Assembly: GCA_046329195.1 (NCBI GenBank)
Contig: JAXLVB010000001.1
Coordinates: forward strand, 2,046,001 to 2,110,000
From: JAXLVB01 sp046329195
GTDB taxonomy: Bacteria > Bacteroidota > Bacteroidia > Cytophagales > Spirosomataceae
Length of the DNA: 64,000 nt
Reading direction: 5' to 3'
Positions 17,029 to 25,151 of this stretch are shown one piece after another. The notes beneath the pieces are model-generated. The model was not told the DNA's origin. It saw only the letters and a list, made by a program, of their open reading frames with translations, and made no database searches. How positions within the stretch are numbered: position 1 is the stretch's first letter; every line of letters starts with the position of its first letter. A program made the position numbers and the translations under genes.

Positions 17029-18915
17029 TCACGCTACTTGCCTGCTGGGAATCACCACTTCGAACACACTTCCTTTGCCCAACTGGCTTTCTACATAAAT
17101 ACTGCCGTGATGTTCTTCCACCATTTTCTTGACATAACTCAAGCCTAAGCCAAACCCCTTTACGTCGTGTAAGTTGCCTGTGGGTACTCGATAAAACTTC
17201 TCAAAAATATGCTTGAGCGACTCCTTGCTCATGCCAATTCCTTTGTCCGACACCCTAATCATCACGCCTTCGTCGGTGTCACGAGTTTCGATTTTTATCT
17301 GTGGCGCCTCTGTTGAGTACTTGTTGGCATTGTCTAACAAATTACACACAATATTGGTCAGGTGCACCTCGTCGGCTTCAATAAGCGGGCTTTCGGCTTG
17401 CAAATCTAAGTCCACCAAGCCGTTTTTGGCCTCAATCTGCGGACTCGTGTTTTCTAATGCCTTTTCAATCACCTCATGCACATTCACCTCGCCCAATTTG
17501 AGTTTTACTTCACCTTTTTCCAACAAGGCCGTTTGTAACACTCGCTCTACCTGTTGGCCCAGTCTCCGGTTTTCTTCTTGGATGATATTCAGATAACGCC
17601 CAAACATCGAGGGCATTGCCTGTACTGTCTGGTCTTGGAGCATTTCGCAAGCCAATGAAATGGTCGAAACCGGCGTTTTTAGCTCGTGCGTCATGTTATT
17701 AATGAAGTCGTTTTTGATATCCGCCAATTTTTTCTGTTTCATAATGGTATTCACAGCAATGTAAAAACACGCCAAAATCACTAAAATCATTACCGCCGAA
17801 CTCAAAAAAGGCGTCCACATACTGCCCAATAAAAACTGATTCTGGGTCGGAAAATAGACATAGAGGTGGTTGTTTTCGCTAAACAAATCGTTCGGGAATA
17901 GCGCCGTACGGTACCCTTCGTTGCTAAGTCGGTTTTCGGTCAACGTCAGTGCCGTGGAGGTAAACAAAAAACCCGAGGGGCTTTCGGAGGTCCGAACGGC
18001 GTATTCAAACGGAATCGCAATGCCACGGTTTTGAAACTCCCGCTTGAGGAGCGAATCCAACAAAAATCGGTTCACTCGGTCGCTGGGGCGTCGCTCACGA
18101 GTGACTACCTCTTGAAAAACATCCTTCATCAGGGCTGTTTTGTTTTCCATTCGCCTAAACATCTCTTTGAGTCCACTGCTTTTGGGCGACGTTTTGGCTG
18201 TTTCAACCACCGATGGTGCAGGTGGCTTCGAGACGGCTTTTACTTGCTTTTTAGGGCGCTTAGGGCTTTTAGGCGCTGGTTCGGCATGGGCAGTATAGAC
18301 TCCCTCGGTGCTTATCGAGATATGAAAACTGCCTTGTTCGGTAGAGTCGGCTTCAAATTGAGCGTTTTTGAGTTGGCCATCTAGTGTTTCTACTAAGTTC
18401 TGAAACATCCGTTCGTTCTCAATGCGAGCTTGCTGCAACTGCTTGAGCTGACCCGAAACACCTTGGTTGGACTGAAAAAATTGTTCAATGGCCGAAATCT
18501 CACTTTCGGGAATCAATCGAAATCCTCGCATCAAGACATCAGACGGAATCCCTGCTGCCGGAAAATGATCTGACCGAGACGATGGAGCATTCAACTTGGC
18601 CAGATGCTCCTTGCTACGAGTTGGGGACGTGCGTTTGAGAGAGTGCTCAGCCGAGGCAGGGTGCACTCCTGCCTTGCCGATTCCACGCAGTCGTTGTTCT
18701 TTGTTTTGAACCGCCAATTTTTGGGCCGTCAGGTAGATGATTTCTTGTTTTTCCATCGCCTTTACGGCCTGCTGCATGGCCTCTTCGACGGTCATGCCAA
18801 AGAGCTCTCGCTTGGTTTGAAAGGCCGTTTTGAACCAATAAAACTGGAACAAAACCAACAACACCAAGGCAATAGACATAAGGGCGATGATGAACTGTAT
18901 TTTTCGCTTTGTCAT
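17029..18915 (-). CDS. Sensor histidine kinase with large periplasmic region
   Basis: A 628-residue membrane kinase. TM1 is at about residues 8-28 and TM2 at about 368-390. Between them lies a periplasmic domain of some 340 residues, including a Lys/Pro/Ser-rich stretch (about 213-248) that looks like a flexible linker. No HAMP domain is evident after TM2. The dimerisation/phosphoacceptor helix contains His410 in NNMTHELKTPVST. The ATPase domain shows the N-box CNLLDNANKYS, the DKGIGM G1 box and GFGLGLSYV. It probably phosphorylates the regulator encoded next on the minus strand. The sensed signal is unknown. Confidence 0.92.
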   Translation of the reverse strand: MTKRKIQFIIALMSIALVLLVLFQFYWFKTAFQTKRELFGMTVEEAMQQAVKAMEKQEIIYLTAQKLAVQNKEQRLRGIGKAGVHPASAEHSLKRTSPTRSKEHLAKLNAPSSRSDHFPAAGIPSDVLMRGFRLIPESEISAIEQFFQSNQGVSGQLKQLQQARIENERMFQNLVETLDGQLKNAQFEADSTEQGSFHISISTEGVYTAHAEPAPKSPKRPKKQVKAVSKPPAPSVVETAKTSPKSSGLKEMFRRMENKTALMKDVFQEVVTRERRPSDRVNRFLLDSLLKREFQNRGIAIPFEYAVRTSESPSGFLFTSTALTLTENRLSNEGYRTALFPNDLFSENNHLYVYFPTQNQFLLGSMWTPFLSSAVMILVILACFYIAVNTIMKQKKLADIKNDFINNMTHELKTPVSTISLACEMLQDQTVQAMPSMFGRYLNIIQEENRRLGQQVERVLQTALLEKGEVKLKLGEVNVHEVIEKALENTSPQIEAKNGLVDLDLQAESPLIEADEVHLTNIVCNLLDNANKYSTEAPQIKIETRDTDEGVMIRVSDKGIGMSKESLKHIFEKFYRVPTGNLHDVKGFGLGLSYVKKMVEEHHGSIYVESQLGKGSVFEVVIPSRQVA

Positions 18916-19139
18916 AACGATAACGCTGGAAATCCGCCTCTATTTTCGTTTTTCACCTTAAAATTAACGTTCTTGTTACCTAAAATTACGCCTTTAACAA
19001 CTTTTAACAAATTCGCTTCGCACTTTTTTAACAAATCGTGCAACGTTTTGAAAATGCCTGCGTCTTTGCGCTCAGAAACTTAAAACAGAACGGGATAAGT
19101 GCCTACTATTATAATAAACACTAAACAATTGATTAAACC

Positions 19140-19994
19140 ATGAAGAACAATCTTAAATGCACTTTATTGGTGAGTGGATTGTGCCTTGCCTTGGGCGCTT
19201 CGGCACAAACGTCGGAATCCACGAATATCGAAACCCAGAAAGACAAGCTGCGGATTCAGGTGGAGCGTGAAACCAACGGCAAGAAACAAATCTTTGACAA
19301 AACCTACGATACCAAAGGCATGAGCTCTGCCGATGTGGATAAACTCAGGGAGCGAGTGCTGGATTCGTTGGACCAAGCAGCAGGGCGTACTACACACCGC
19401 AACTGGAATTTTAATCGTAAATCAGACAGAGAAGAAGATGTCGTGATTCGTGAGAAGCGTAACAAAGAGGAGCGTGACCGCCCCAAAAAAGCCCCAAGGA
19501 TTTATATTGAGCGAGACGGCATGACTCGCCGGCTGGAAGGTTTTGACTTTAAGTTCGATGACCGTGATTTTAAACGAAAAATGGAACGCTTAAACGATAA
19601 GATGGAAGATTGGGGTAAGCAGTGGAACAAAAACTGGGATAAACTAAAGTTTGATTTGAAAGGTACAGATTTACATCGGCTTAATGGTGAAGGTCCAGGG
19701 GTATTCTTCTATGATGGCGGAGGCTCAAACTCCAAAACGGTGAAGGGCTTGAATGTGTATCCTAACACTCCTTTCAACAACAAACTCAACCTGCGCTTCA
19801 CAACTCCCGAAAAAGGCGACGTGACCATTGTGGTAACTGATGTGACAGGCAAGGAAGTTGGCAAAGAAAAACTCAAAGATTTTTCGGGCGACTACTTAGG
19901 GCAGATTGATGTGAAAGGCAAAGATAAGGGCACCTTCTTTGTGACAGTAACGCAAGGCGAAGATGGTGTAGTGAAGCGAGTAGTAGTCAACTAG
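19140..19994 (+). CDS. Secreted protein with charged coil region and T9SS type A sorting domain
   Basis: A 284-residue product. The signal peptide ends near LALGASAQ (residue 23). Residues 25-190 are very rich in Lys, Asp, Glu and Arg and appear helical or disordered. Residues from about 210 match a type IX secretion C-terminal domain: GLNVYPNTPFNNKLNLRF, then TDVTGKEVGKEKLKDFSG and a final VVKRVVVN. No enzymatic motif was seen. It is divergent from the histidine kinase gene (224 bases between starts) and is followed by a strong terminator, so it is transcribed alone. Regulation by the adjacent two-component system is possible but is inference. Confidence 0.8.
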   Translation: MKNNLKCTLLVSGLCLALGASAQTSESTNIETQKDKLRIQVERETNGKKQIFDKTYDTKGMSSADVDKLRERVLDSLDQAAGRTTHRNWNFNRKSDREEDVVIREKRNKEERDRPKKAPRIYIERDGMTRRLEGFDFKFDDRDFKRKMERLNDKMEDWGKQWNKNWDKLKFDLKGTDLHRLNGEGPGVFFYDGGGSNSKTVKGLNVYPNTPFNNKLNLRFTTPEKGDVTIVVTDVTGKEVGKEKLKDFSGDYLGQIDVKGKDKGTFFVTVTQGEDGVVKRVVVN

Positions 19995-20015
19995 TGTTTT
20001 AAGGTTTGAACACAG

Positions 20016-20045
20016 AAAGGCTGCTTCAAAAGTAGCCTTTTTTTA
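20016..20045 (+). terminator. Rho-independent terminator
   Basis: Arms AAAGGCTGCTT and AAGTAGCCTTT (one G-U pair) followed by a run of T, 22 bases after the stop of the T9SS cargo gene. Confidence 0.85.
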
Positions 20046-20501
20046 TGTCTTATCTCGAAGGTTTAGGATAATTTTTCTACAAAAAGTACAATTTATCACT
20101 TTTTACAAATCCTATTGGTGAAAGTGGTTAAAAAATAAAATACTTGGCTCTTTGTAAGCCTAAAAAACTATTCAACCAAGAAAAAATAACCACTTATCAT
20201 TAAAAATAACCATTTATAAGCCATTTTGTTTCTAAGAAAGTACTTTGTATTGCAAGGTACAAGCCAAAGCCTATTTCACTGAGTCTATCAAAAAGCCTGT
20301 GCCATTTATCCCGTTTTCTGTACCGTTCGTCTGATTTTTACACAATTTGTAAATCTCTAGTGCGGTTCATCCTTCAAAAACGACGGTTCAGCCCTTAAAA
20401 TCGTACGTCCATCCAAATTTGATTTGAAAGACCGATAAAGAGGGCGAATTTTGAATCGTCAATCAAGAACAAAACGACACAAAACATAAACACATATAGT
20501 C
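20046..20501. other. Intergenic region upstream of the 20-residue-repeat protein gene
   Basis: About 450 AT-rich bases without a credible gene. A loose direct repeat (AAAATAACCACTTAT then AAAATAACCATTTAT) occurs near 20185-20218. No clear TTTG/TAnnTTTG promoter pair was found, although the region presumably holds the promoter of the following gene. Confidence 0.4.
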
Positions 20502-21263
20502 ATGAAAGCCTTGAAATTATTCACCGTGATGAGCATTGTAAGTATCAATGCCATGAGTATGGATCCTCAACAAAACGTTGAAAGTACCAGTACCGAAAAC
20601 CTTAAAAACGATAGTGCAGCCGCTGTCGTAGTTTCTTCAACTCACTTAAATGCTAGCAATTATGAGGTGAACCCTTATACCTTGCTTGCTCAAGAAACTG
20701 CCAAAGCCAATGCCGAAGCGTATTTGGTAAGTCCTAAGACCTTGTGGGCTCAGTTTTATGCCCAACGCAACATAGCTACCGTTGAACCAAACGCCCCTGT
20801 CTTGTTAGCTCAAGTATATGCGTTAAACAACGCCACTGCTTTTGAAGTAAGCCCAAGTATTTTGATGGCTCAAGAGATAGCTCAAAACAACGCTGCTGCT
20901 TATGAAGTAAATCCTGAAGTGTTGGTAAGCCAACAAATGGCATTTAACAACGCCGCCGCTTACGAAGTAAACCCAAGCGTGTTGTTGACCCAAGAAACTG
21001 CTAAAGCTAAGGCTGCGTCTTACGAAGTGAATCCTACTACAGTCTTAGAAACCGTTGAGGCAGAACAAGCCACTCCTGCTACTAAGCCAGCTACTATCTC
21101 AGTAAAACTTTTCGATATGAAAGGTGAACTGATTGAAGAAAAAAGCATGTTGAAAAGCGATTTGATGAGCGAAAAAGGAACAGAGTTTTTGAAAGGTAGC
21201 TTCTTCTCAGCCTTGGTAGATGGCACTGCTTACTACTTTGTTAACCGTACAGTAGCTTTGTAA
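20502..21263 (+). CDS. Uncharacterised secreted protein built of seven 20-residue repeats
   Basis: A 253-residue protein of unknown family. After a probable signal peptide (residues 1-20) and a Ser/Asn-rich linker, residues 50-189 consist of seven contiguous units of exactly 20 residues with the approximate consensus NAAAYEVNPxVLLAQETAKA. Unit 3 (from residue 90) is the most divergent. Each unit reads as a short helix ending in a xVNP turn. A non-repetitive C-terminal domain follows (about 196-253; TISVKLFDMKGELIEEKS and a final ALVDGTAYYFVNRTVAL), probably beta-rich. A terminator lies 30 bases downstream, so the gene is monocistronic. A structural or surface role is possible, but no function can be assigned. 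Confidence 0.8.
   Translation: MKALKLFTVMSIVSINAMSMDPQQNVESTSTENLKNDSAAAVVVSSTHLNASNYEVNPYTLLAQETAKANAEAYLVSPKTLWAQFYAQRNIATVEPNAPVLLAQVYALNNATAFEVSPSILMAQEIAQNNAAAYEVNPEVLVSQQMAFNNAAAYEVNPSVLLTQETAKAKAASYEVNPTTVLETVEAEQATPATKPATISVKLFDMKGELIEEKSMLKSDLMSEKGTEFLKGSFFSALVDGTAYYFVNRTVAL
20649..21068 (+). repeat. Seven in-frame 60-bp coding repeats
   Basis: The seven 20-codon units of the repeat protein. They are conserved at protein level but diverged at DNA level, unlike the TPR array at 32.4-34.1 kb, so this is an old, stable array. Confidence 0.85.
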
Positions 21264-21292
21264 TCAAGTAGCTGATTTTTCCTTACAAAACG

Positions 21293-21326
21293 AACCCCGC
21301 ACCATTGGTGCGGGGTTTTGTTTTTT
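21293..21326 (+). terminator. Rho-independent terminator
   Basis: Perfect arms AACCCCGCACC and GGTGCGGGGTT around ATT, followed by a T-rich tail. It separates the repeat-protein gene from the LD-carboxypeptidase gene. Confidence 0.92.
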
Positions 21327-21359
21327 ATCTGTATCTTGTGGCTTCAACCTACTTAGCCC

Positions 21360-22391
21360 ATGAAACGCCGTCATTTTATTCAAAATCTTGCTGTGGTTGG
21401 TGCCACAACAGCAGTGTCTTCCATAAACACAGCAGGTTCGCCGCCGTTGCTCAAACCTGCTCGCCTCAAAGCCGGCGATACCATCGGACTGGTTTGCCCT
21501 GCGGCTCCTGCCTATAGCAAAGAAACCGTTCAGGTGATTGTAGAATCCATGCAAGCCCTGGGGTTTAAGGTCAAAATGGGTAAATACCTCTGGCAACGCT
21601 ATGGGTATTTGGCAGGCAAAGATGTCGAACGTGCCGCCGATCTCAACGCCATGTTTGGTGATACCTCGGTACAAGGTATTTTGTGTGTACACGGGGGTTG
21701 GGGTTGCGCTCGTCTGTTGCCTCTGCTCGACTACGACATCATCCGCCGCAATCCGAAAGTCATCATTGGCTACTCCGACATCACGGCCCTATTGCTAGGG
21801 ATTCATGCACAAACAGGCTTGGTGACTTTTCATGGCCCAGAAGGCGCTGCTACGTGGAATAGTTTTACGGTCAATTACTTCAAAAAAGTGTTGATGGATG
21901 CCGAAACGGTCACGTTTGAAAACCCCAAAATCCAAGGGGATAACCTTACACTGGTAGCCGACCGAGTTACCACCCTCACAGCAGGCAAAGCTCGGGGCAA
22001 ATTGCTGGGCGGAAACCTCACCGTACTGAGCCACCTACTTGGCTCTAAATACGTACCCGAATGGAAAGGCTCTATTCTGTTTCTAGAAGATGTTTATGAA
22101 GATATTTATCGCATGGATCGCATGATTACGCACCTCAAACTCTGTGGCGCATTAGACCAGATGAATGGACTTGTGTTTGGCAAATGCACCCGCTGTGCCT
22201 CTAGCGAGTCGTACGGTTCGCTCACGCTCGAAGATGTTTTCGACGACCACATCAAGCCTTTACAAAAGCCAGCTTATTCGGGTGCGATGATTGGGCATAT
22301 TTCACATAAGTTCACGATTCCTGTAGGCATTGAAGCCGAGATAGATGCCTCGCAAGGCACGATTCGGTTGTTGGAGGCTGGAGTGGTGTGA
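21360..22391 (+). CDS. LD-carboxypeptidase (peptidase family S66)
   Basis: Serine peptidase that removes the terminal D-alanine from cytoplasmic or recycled murein tetrapeptides, or a relative such as MccF. The 343-residue protein shows the nucleophile Ser139 in IIGYSDIT, the Glu-containing LFLEDVYEDIYRMDRM and the catalytic His region MIGHISHK. LCVHGGWGCARLLPLLDYD is also characteristic. Unlike typical cytoplasmic members it begins with a twin-arginine-like signal (MKRRHFIQNLAVVGATTAVS), suggesting export. Gene start and length are clear. It lies downstream of a strong terminator and 101 bases before the CocE-like gene. Confidence 0.92.
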   Translation: MKRRHFIQNLAVVGATTAVSSINTAGSPPLLKPARLKAGDTIGLVCPAAPAYSKETVQVIVESMQALGFKVKMGKYLWQRYGYLAGKDVERAADLNAMFGDTSVQGILCVHGGWGCARLLPLLDYDIIRRNPKVIIGYSDITALLLGIHAQTGLVTFHGPEGAATWNSFTVNYFKKVLMDAETVTFENPKIQGDNLTLVADRVTTLTAGKARGKLLGGNLTVLSHLLGSKYVPEWKGSILFLEDVYEDIYRMDRMITHLKLCGALDQMNGLVFGKCTRCASSESYGSLTLEDVFDDHIKPLQKPAYSGAMIGHISHKFTIPVGIEAEIDASQGTIRLLEAGVV

Positions 22392-22492
22392 GTGATGACA
22401 GAATTTGGCGTTGAAAATCATGGTTTTATGGTTGTTTCTGGTTAGATTTGAGGAGTCTTGATAGGAGTTTTGTATTCGTAACCTGTACTGAT

Positions 22493-24352
22493 ATGCGCCC
22501 ATTTATTGTCCTTCTATTGTTGCTTTCTGCAAAGCTCTACGGCCAAGTAGTCGAAAATTCATCGGCTGATGTACTAATTCAAAAGAACATTTTAGTGCCT
22601 ATGCGTGATGGCATCAAACTGTCATGCAACCTCTATTTTCCAGCCAAAGACGGACAGCGCTTAGAGGGAAAATTTCCAGTCCTTCTCTGTAGAAGTCCTT
22701 ATGATTTAATTGCCCAAGATGAGTTATCAAAAAGGCTAACTCGTAAAGGGTACATTTTGGTATTGAACTATGTTCGGGGGCGATTTGCTTCTGAAGGGAC
22801 ATGGGGATTAATGACCCATGACAGCGAAGATGGCTATGATATAGTAGAGTGGATTGCTCGCCAAGAATGGTCATCGGGTAAGGTGGGGACGTTTGGCGTA
22901 AGCTACAATGGCGGTACCCAACACGCCTTGGCCGAAATGAACCCTCCGCACCTGACGGCTATGATTCCGACCGACGCTTTTGCCAATGTAGGAGTGGCGG
23001 GCCTTCGGCATGGAGGAGCTTTTGAACTGCGGTGGGCCAACTGGATTATTGCCAATCATGGCCCTTTTGCCAAAAAAGCCTTAGAAGATCCAATTGTGAA
23101 GCGTGCCTTAGATGCACAAGCCAAGAGCGTCAAACAGATAGTACAGAACTTACCCCTCAAAAAAGGAACTACCTCCCTAAAACTGATTCCAGAATACGAA
23201 TCTTGGCTGATTGAAGCCATGCAGCATGGCGATAACGATGCCTTCTGGAGAAAAATAGGGCTTTCGGTGGTGGACAATACGCAAAACTACGCTAATGTGC
23301 CTGTGTATCACGTATCGGGTTGGTACGATTCGTGGACTCGGCAAACGGTGATGAGCTGGCAAGCCTTGTCAAAAGCCAAAACAGCTCCGCAACACCTTAT
23401 TCTTGGACCTTGGACACACGGCGGGCAAAATCAAAATTTTGCAGGAGATGTAGAGTTTCCAAAAGAAGCAGCATTGAATATTCCAGAATGGTACTCAAAA
23501 TGGTTTGACCATTGGCTTAAAGGCATAGATAATGGTGCCGAAAAAACCACAAAAGTACGGCTGTTTGTCATGGGAGGAGGCAGTGGACTCAAGTCTGCAA
23601 CGGGCAAAATGCAACACGGCGGCTACTGGCGTGACGAGCACGAGTTCCCCTTGGCTCGCACGCAATTTACGCCCTATTATTTTCACGCAGACGGAACGCT
23701 GAGTACGCAAAAAACCAAGGCAATGGTTTCCTCTACAACCTACCGCTTCGATCCCGCCAACCCGGTGCCTACCGTGGGCGGTAATATTTCGTCAGAAGGA
23801 GTGCTGATGGAGCGTGGAGGCATGAACCAGCGTTCGGTGTTGACAAGCCGTGGAAGCAATGATACTTTGCCATTGTCCATTCGCAATGACATCTTGGTTT
23901 TTCAGACCGAACTATTAGAGCAAGATGTAGAAGTAACAGGCCCAGTAGAAGTAAAACTTTGGATTAGCTCTACTGCCATCGACACCGATTTTACAGCCAA
24001 ATTGGTAGATGTGTATCCCTCCAATCAAGATTACCCAGCTGGCTATGAGCTAAATATCGGCGATTCCATTATCCGAACTCGTTATCGAAATTCACTAACC
24101 AAACAAGAATTGATGAAGCCCGGTAGTGTTTATCCCGTAACCATTACGCTTTACCCAACCTCCAATTTGTTCAAGAAGGGACACCGGATTCGGGTAGATA
24201 TTTCGAGTAGCAATTTTCCACGATTTGACATTAACCCCAATACTGGAGATGCCTTGCAACAAAGCCGCCGAATGATGGTGGCCGACAATACGGTATTTCA
24301 TGATGCGGTACGAGCTTCGCATATTTTGTTACCGATTATTCCAATCAAATAA
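22493..24352 (+). CDS. CocE/NonD-family serine hydrolase (X-Pro dipeptidyl-peptidase-like)
   Basis: An alpha/beta hydrolase followed by a C-terminal beta-sandwich domain, family S15/CocE. The start at 22493 (MRPFIVLLLLLSAKLYGQ) supplies a signal peptide; an upstream ATG-frame extension lacks one. The N-terminal part has VPMRDGIKLSCNLYFPA, the nucleophile in VGTFGVSYNGGTQHALA, and the histidine in LGPWTHGGQ. The C-terminal part (about residues 380-618) has the jelly-roll features EVTGPVEVKLWISSTA and GHRIRVDISSSNFPRFD. Substrates could be acyl esters, beta-lactam acyl groups or peptides. Likely periplasmic. Confidence 0.9.
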   Translation: MRPFIVLLLLLSAKLYGQVVENSSADVLIQKNILVPMRDGIKLSCNLYFPAKDGQRLEGKFPVLLCRSPYDLIAQDELSKRLTRKGYILVLNYVRGRFASEGTWGLMTHDSEDGYDIVEWIARQEWSSGKVGTFGVSYNGGTQHALAEMNPPHLTAMIPTDAFANVGVAGLRHGGAFELRWANWIIANHGPFAKKALEDPIVKRALDAQAKSVKQIVQNLPLKKGTTSLKLIPEYESWLIEAMQHGDNDAFWRKIGLSVVDNTQNYANVPVYHVSGWYDSWTRQTVMSWQALSKAKTAPQHLILGPWTHGGQNQNFAGDVEFPKEAALNIPEWYSKWFDHWLKGIDNGAEKTTKVRLFVMGGGSGLKSATGKMQHGGYWRDEHEFPLARTQFTPYYFHADGTLSTQKTKAMVSSTTYRFDPANPVPTVGGNISSEGVLMERGGMNQRSVLTSRGSNDTLPLSIRNDILVFQTELLEQDVEVTGPVEVKLWISSTAIDTDFTAKLVDVYPSNQDYPAGYELNIGDSIIRTRYRNSLTKQELMKPGSVYPVTITLYPTSNLFKKGHRIRVDISSSNFPRFDINPNTGDALQQSRRMMVADNTVFHDAVRASHILLPIIPIK

Positions 24353-24414
24353 ACAATTATCGTTCATTTTGAATTAACATTGCATCAGTTGAATTGATTG
24401 GAAACCCAGAAAAC

Positions 24415-24957
24415 ATGACCTCTTTTTATTTATACGCTAAGTCCTTGCATATTGTATTTGTAGTAAGCTGGTTTGCAGGGCTTTTTTACATTGTTCGCCT
24501 GTTTATCTACCACACCGAAGCCAACGACCGCCCCGAGGCCGAAAAGGTAGTATTACAGCAACAATTCATCAAAATGGAACGCTTGCTCTGGAACGTCATC
24601 ACTACGCCAGCTATGATGCTGACCGTTACGGCGGGTCTTCTGATGCTCCACATCGTGCCCGACTACCTGTGGCAAGGCTGGATGCAACTCAAACTGGCTT
24701 TTGTAACGGGCTTACTCTGTTATCACTTTTATTGCCAAAAACTATTGAAAGAATTACGAGAAGGCACATTCCGATTTAGTTCGTTTCAGTTACGGCTTTG
24801 GAACGAAGTAGCCACTATTTTTCTGGTCGCTATTGTGTTCTTGGTCGTGCTCAAAAATGCTGTTGATTGGATTTGGGGGGTCTTAGGAATTTTTGCTTTT
24901 GCAATTAGCATTATGATGGCGGTGCGAACTGTACGAAAGTTTCGTCAAAAAGCATAA
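24415..24957 (+). CDS. hemJ: HemJ-like protein (CopD family), putative protoporphyrinogen IX oxidase
   Basis: A membrane protein of about 180 residues from MTSFYLYAKSLHIVFVVSW. It has four to five membrane segments, the conserved early KSLHIVFVVSWFAGLFYIVR with the haem-ligand-type His, and LWNEVATIFLVAIVFLVVLK near the end. These match the HemJ form of protoporphyrinogen oxidase that replaces HemG/HemY in many bacteria. A TTG 21 bases upstream is a less likely start. It is downstream of the CocE-like gene by 62 bases. The assignment within the CopD superfamily is by sequence pattern only. Confidence 0.82.
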   Translation: MTSFYLYAKSLHIVFVVSWFAGLFYIVRLFIYHTEANDRPEAEKVVLQQQFIKMERLLWNVITTPAMMLTVTAGLLMLHIVPDYLWQGWMQLKLAFVTGLLCYHFYCQKLLKELREGTFRFSSFQLRLWNEVATIFLVAIVFLVVLKNAVDWIWGVLGIFAFAISIMMAVRTVRKFRQKA

Positions 24958-25151
24958 GGCCACAGCAAAAGTGGTTCTTTTTTTCATCATCTAATTTATG
25001 GGTTCTATCGTTGTATTATTCCAACTTATCGTTAAATTGCAGGCAAAAATCACTTTGAAGTTTTTGAATTTATACGTTACAGCCAAAGGGAAAGTTTAGT
25101 TGAGATTGTCCTAACAGCACCAATATTGATTTAACCACTATCTAACTGTAC

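Noticed and set aside
24959..24983. Terminator after the HemJ-like gene (CCAC/GTGG stem followed by T-run)
   Set aside because: A four-base-pair stem is too weak to list as a supported terminator, although the T-run is suggestive.
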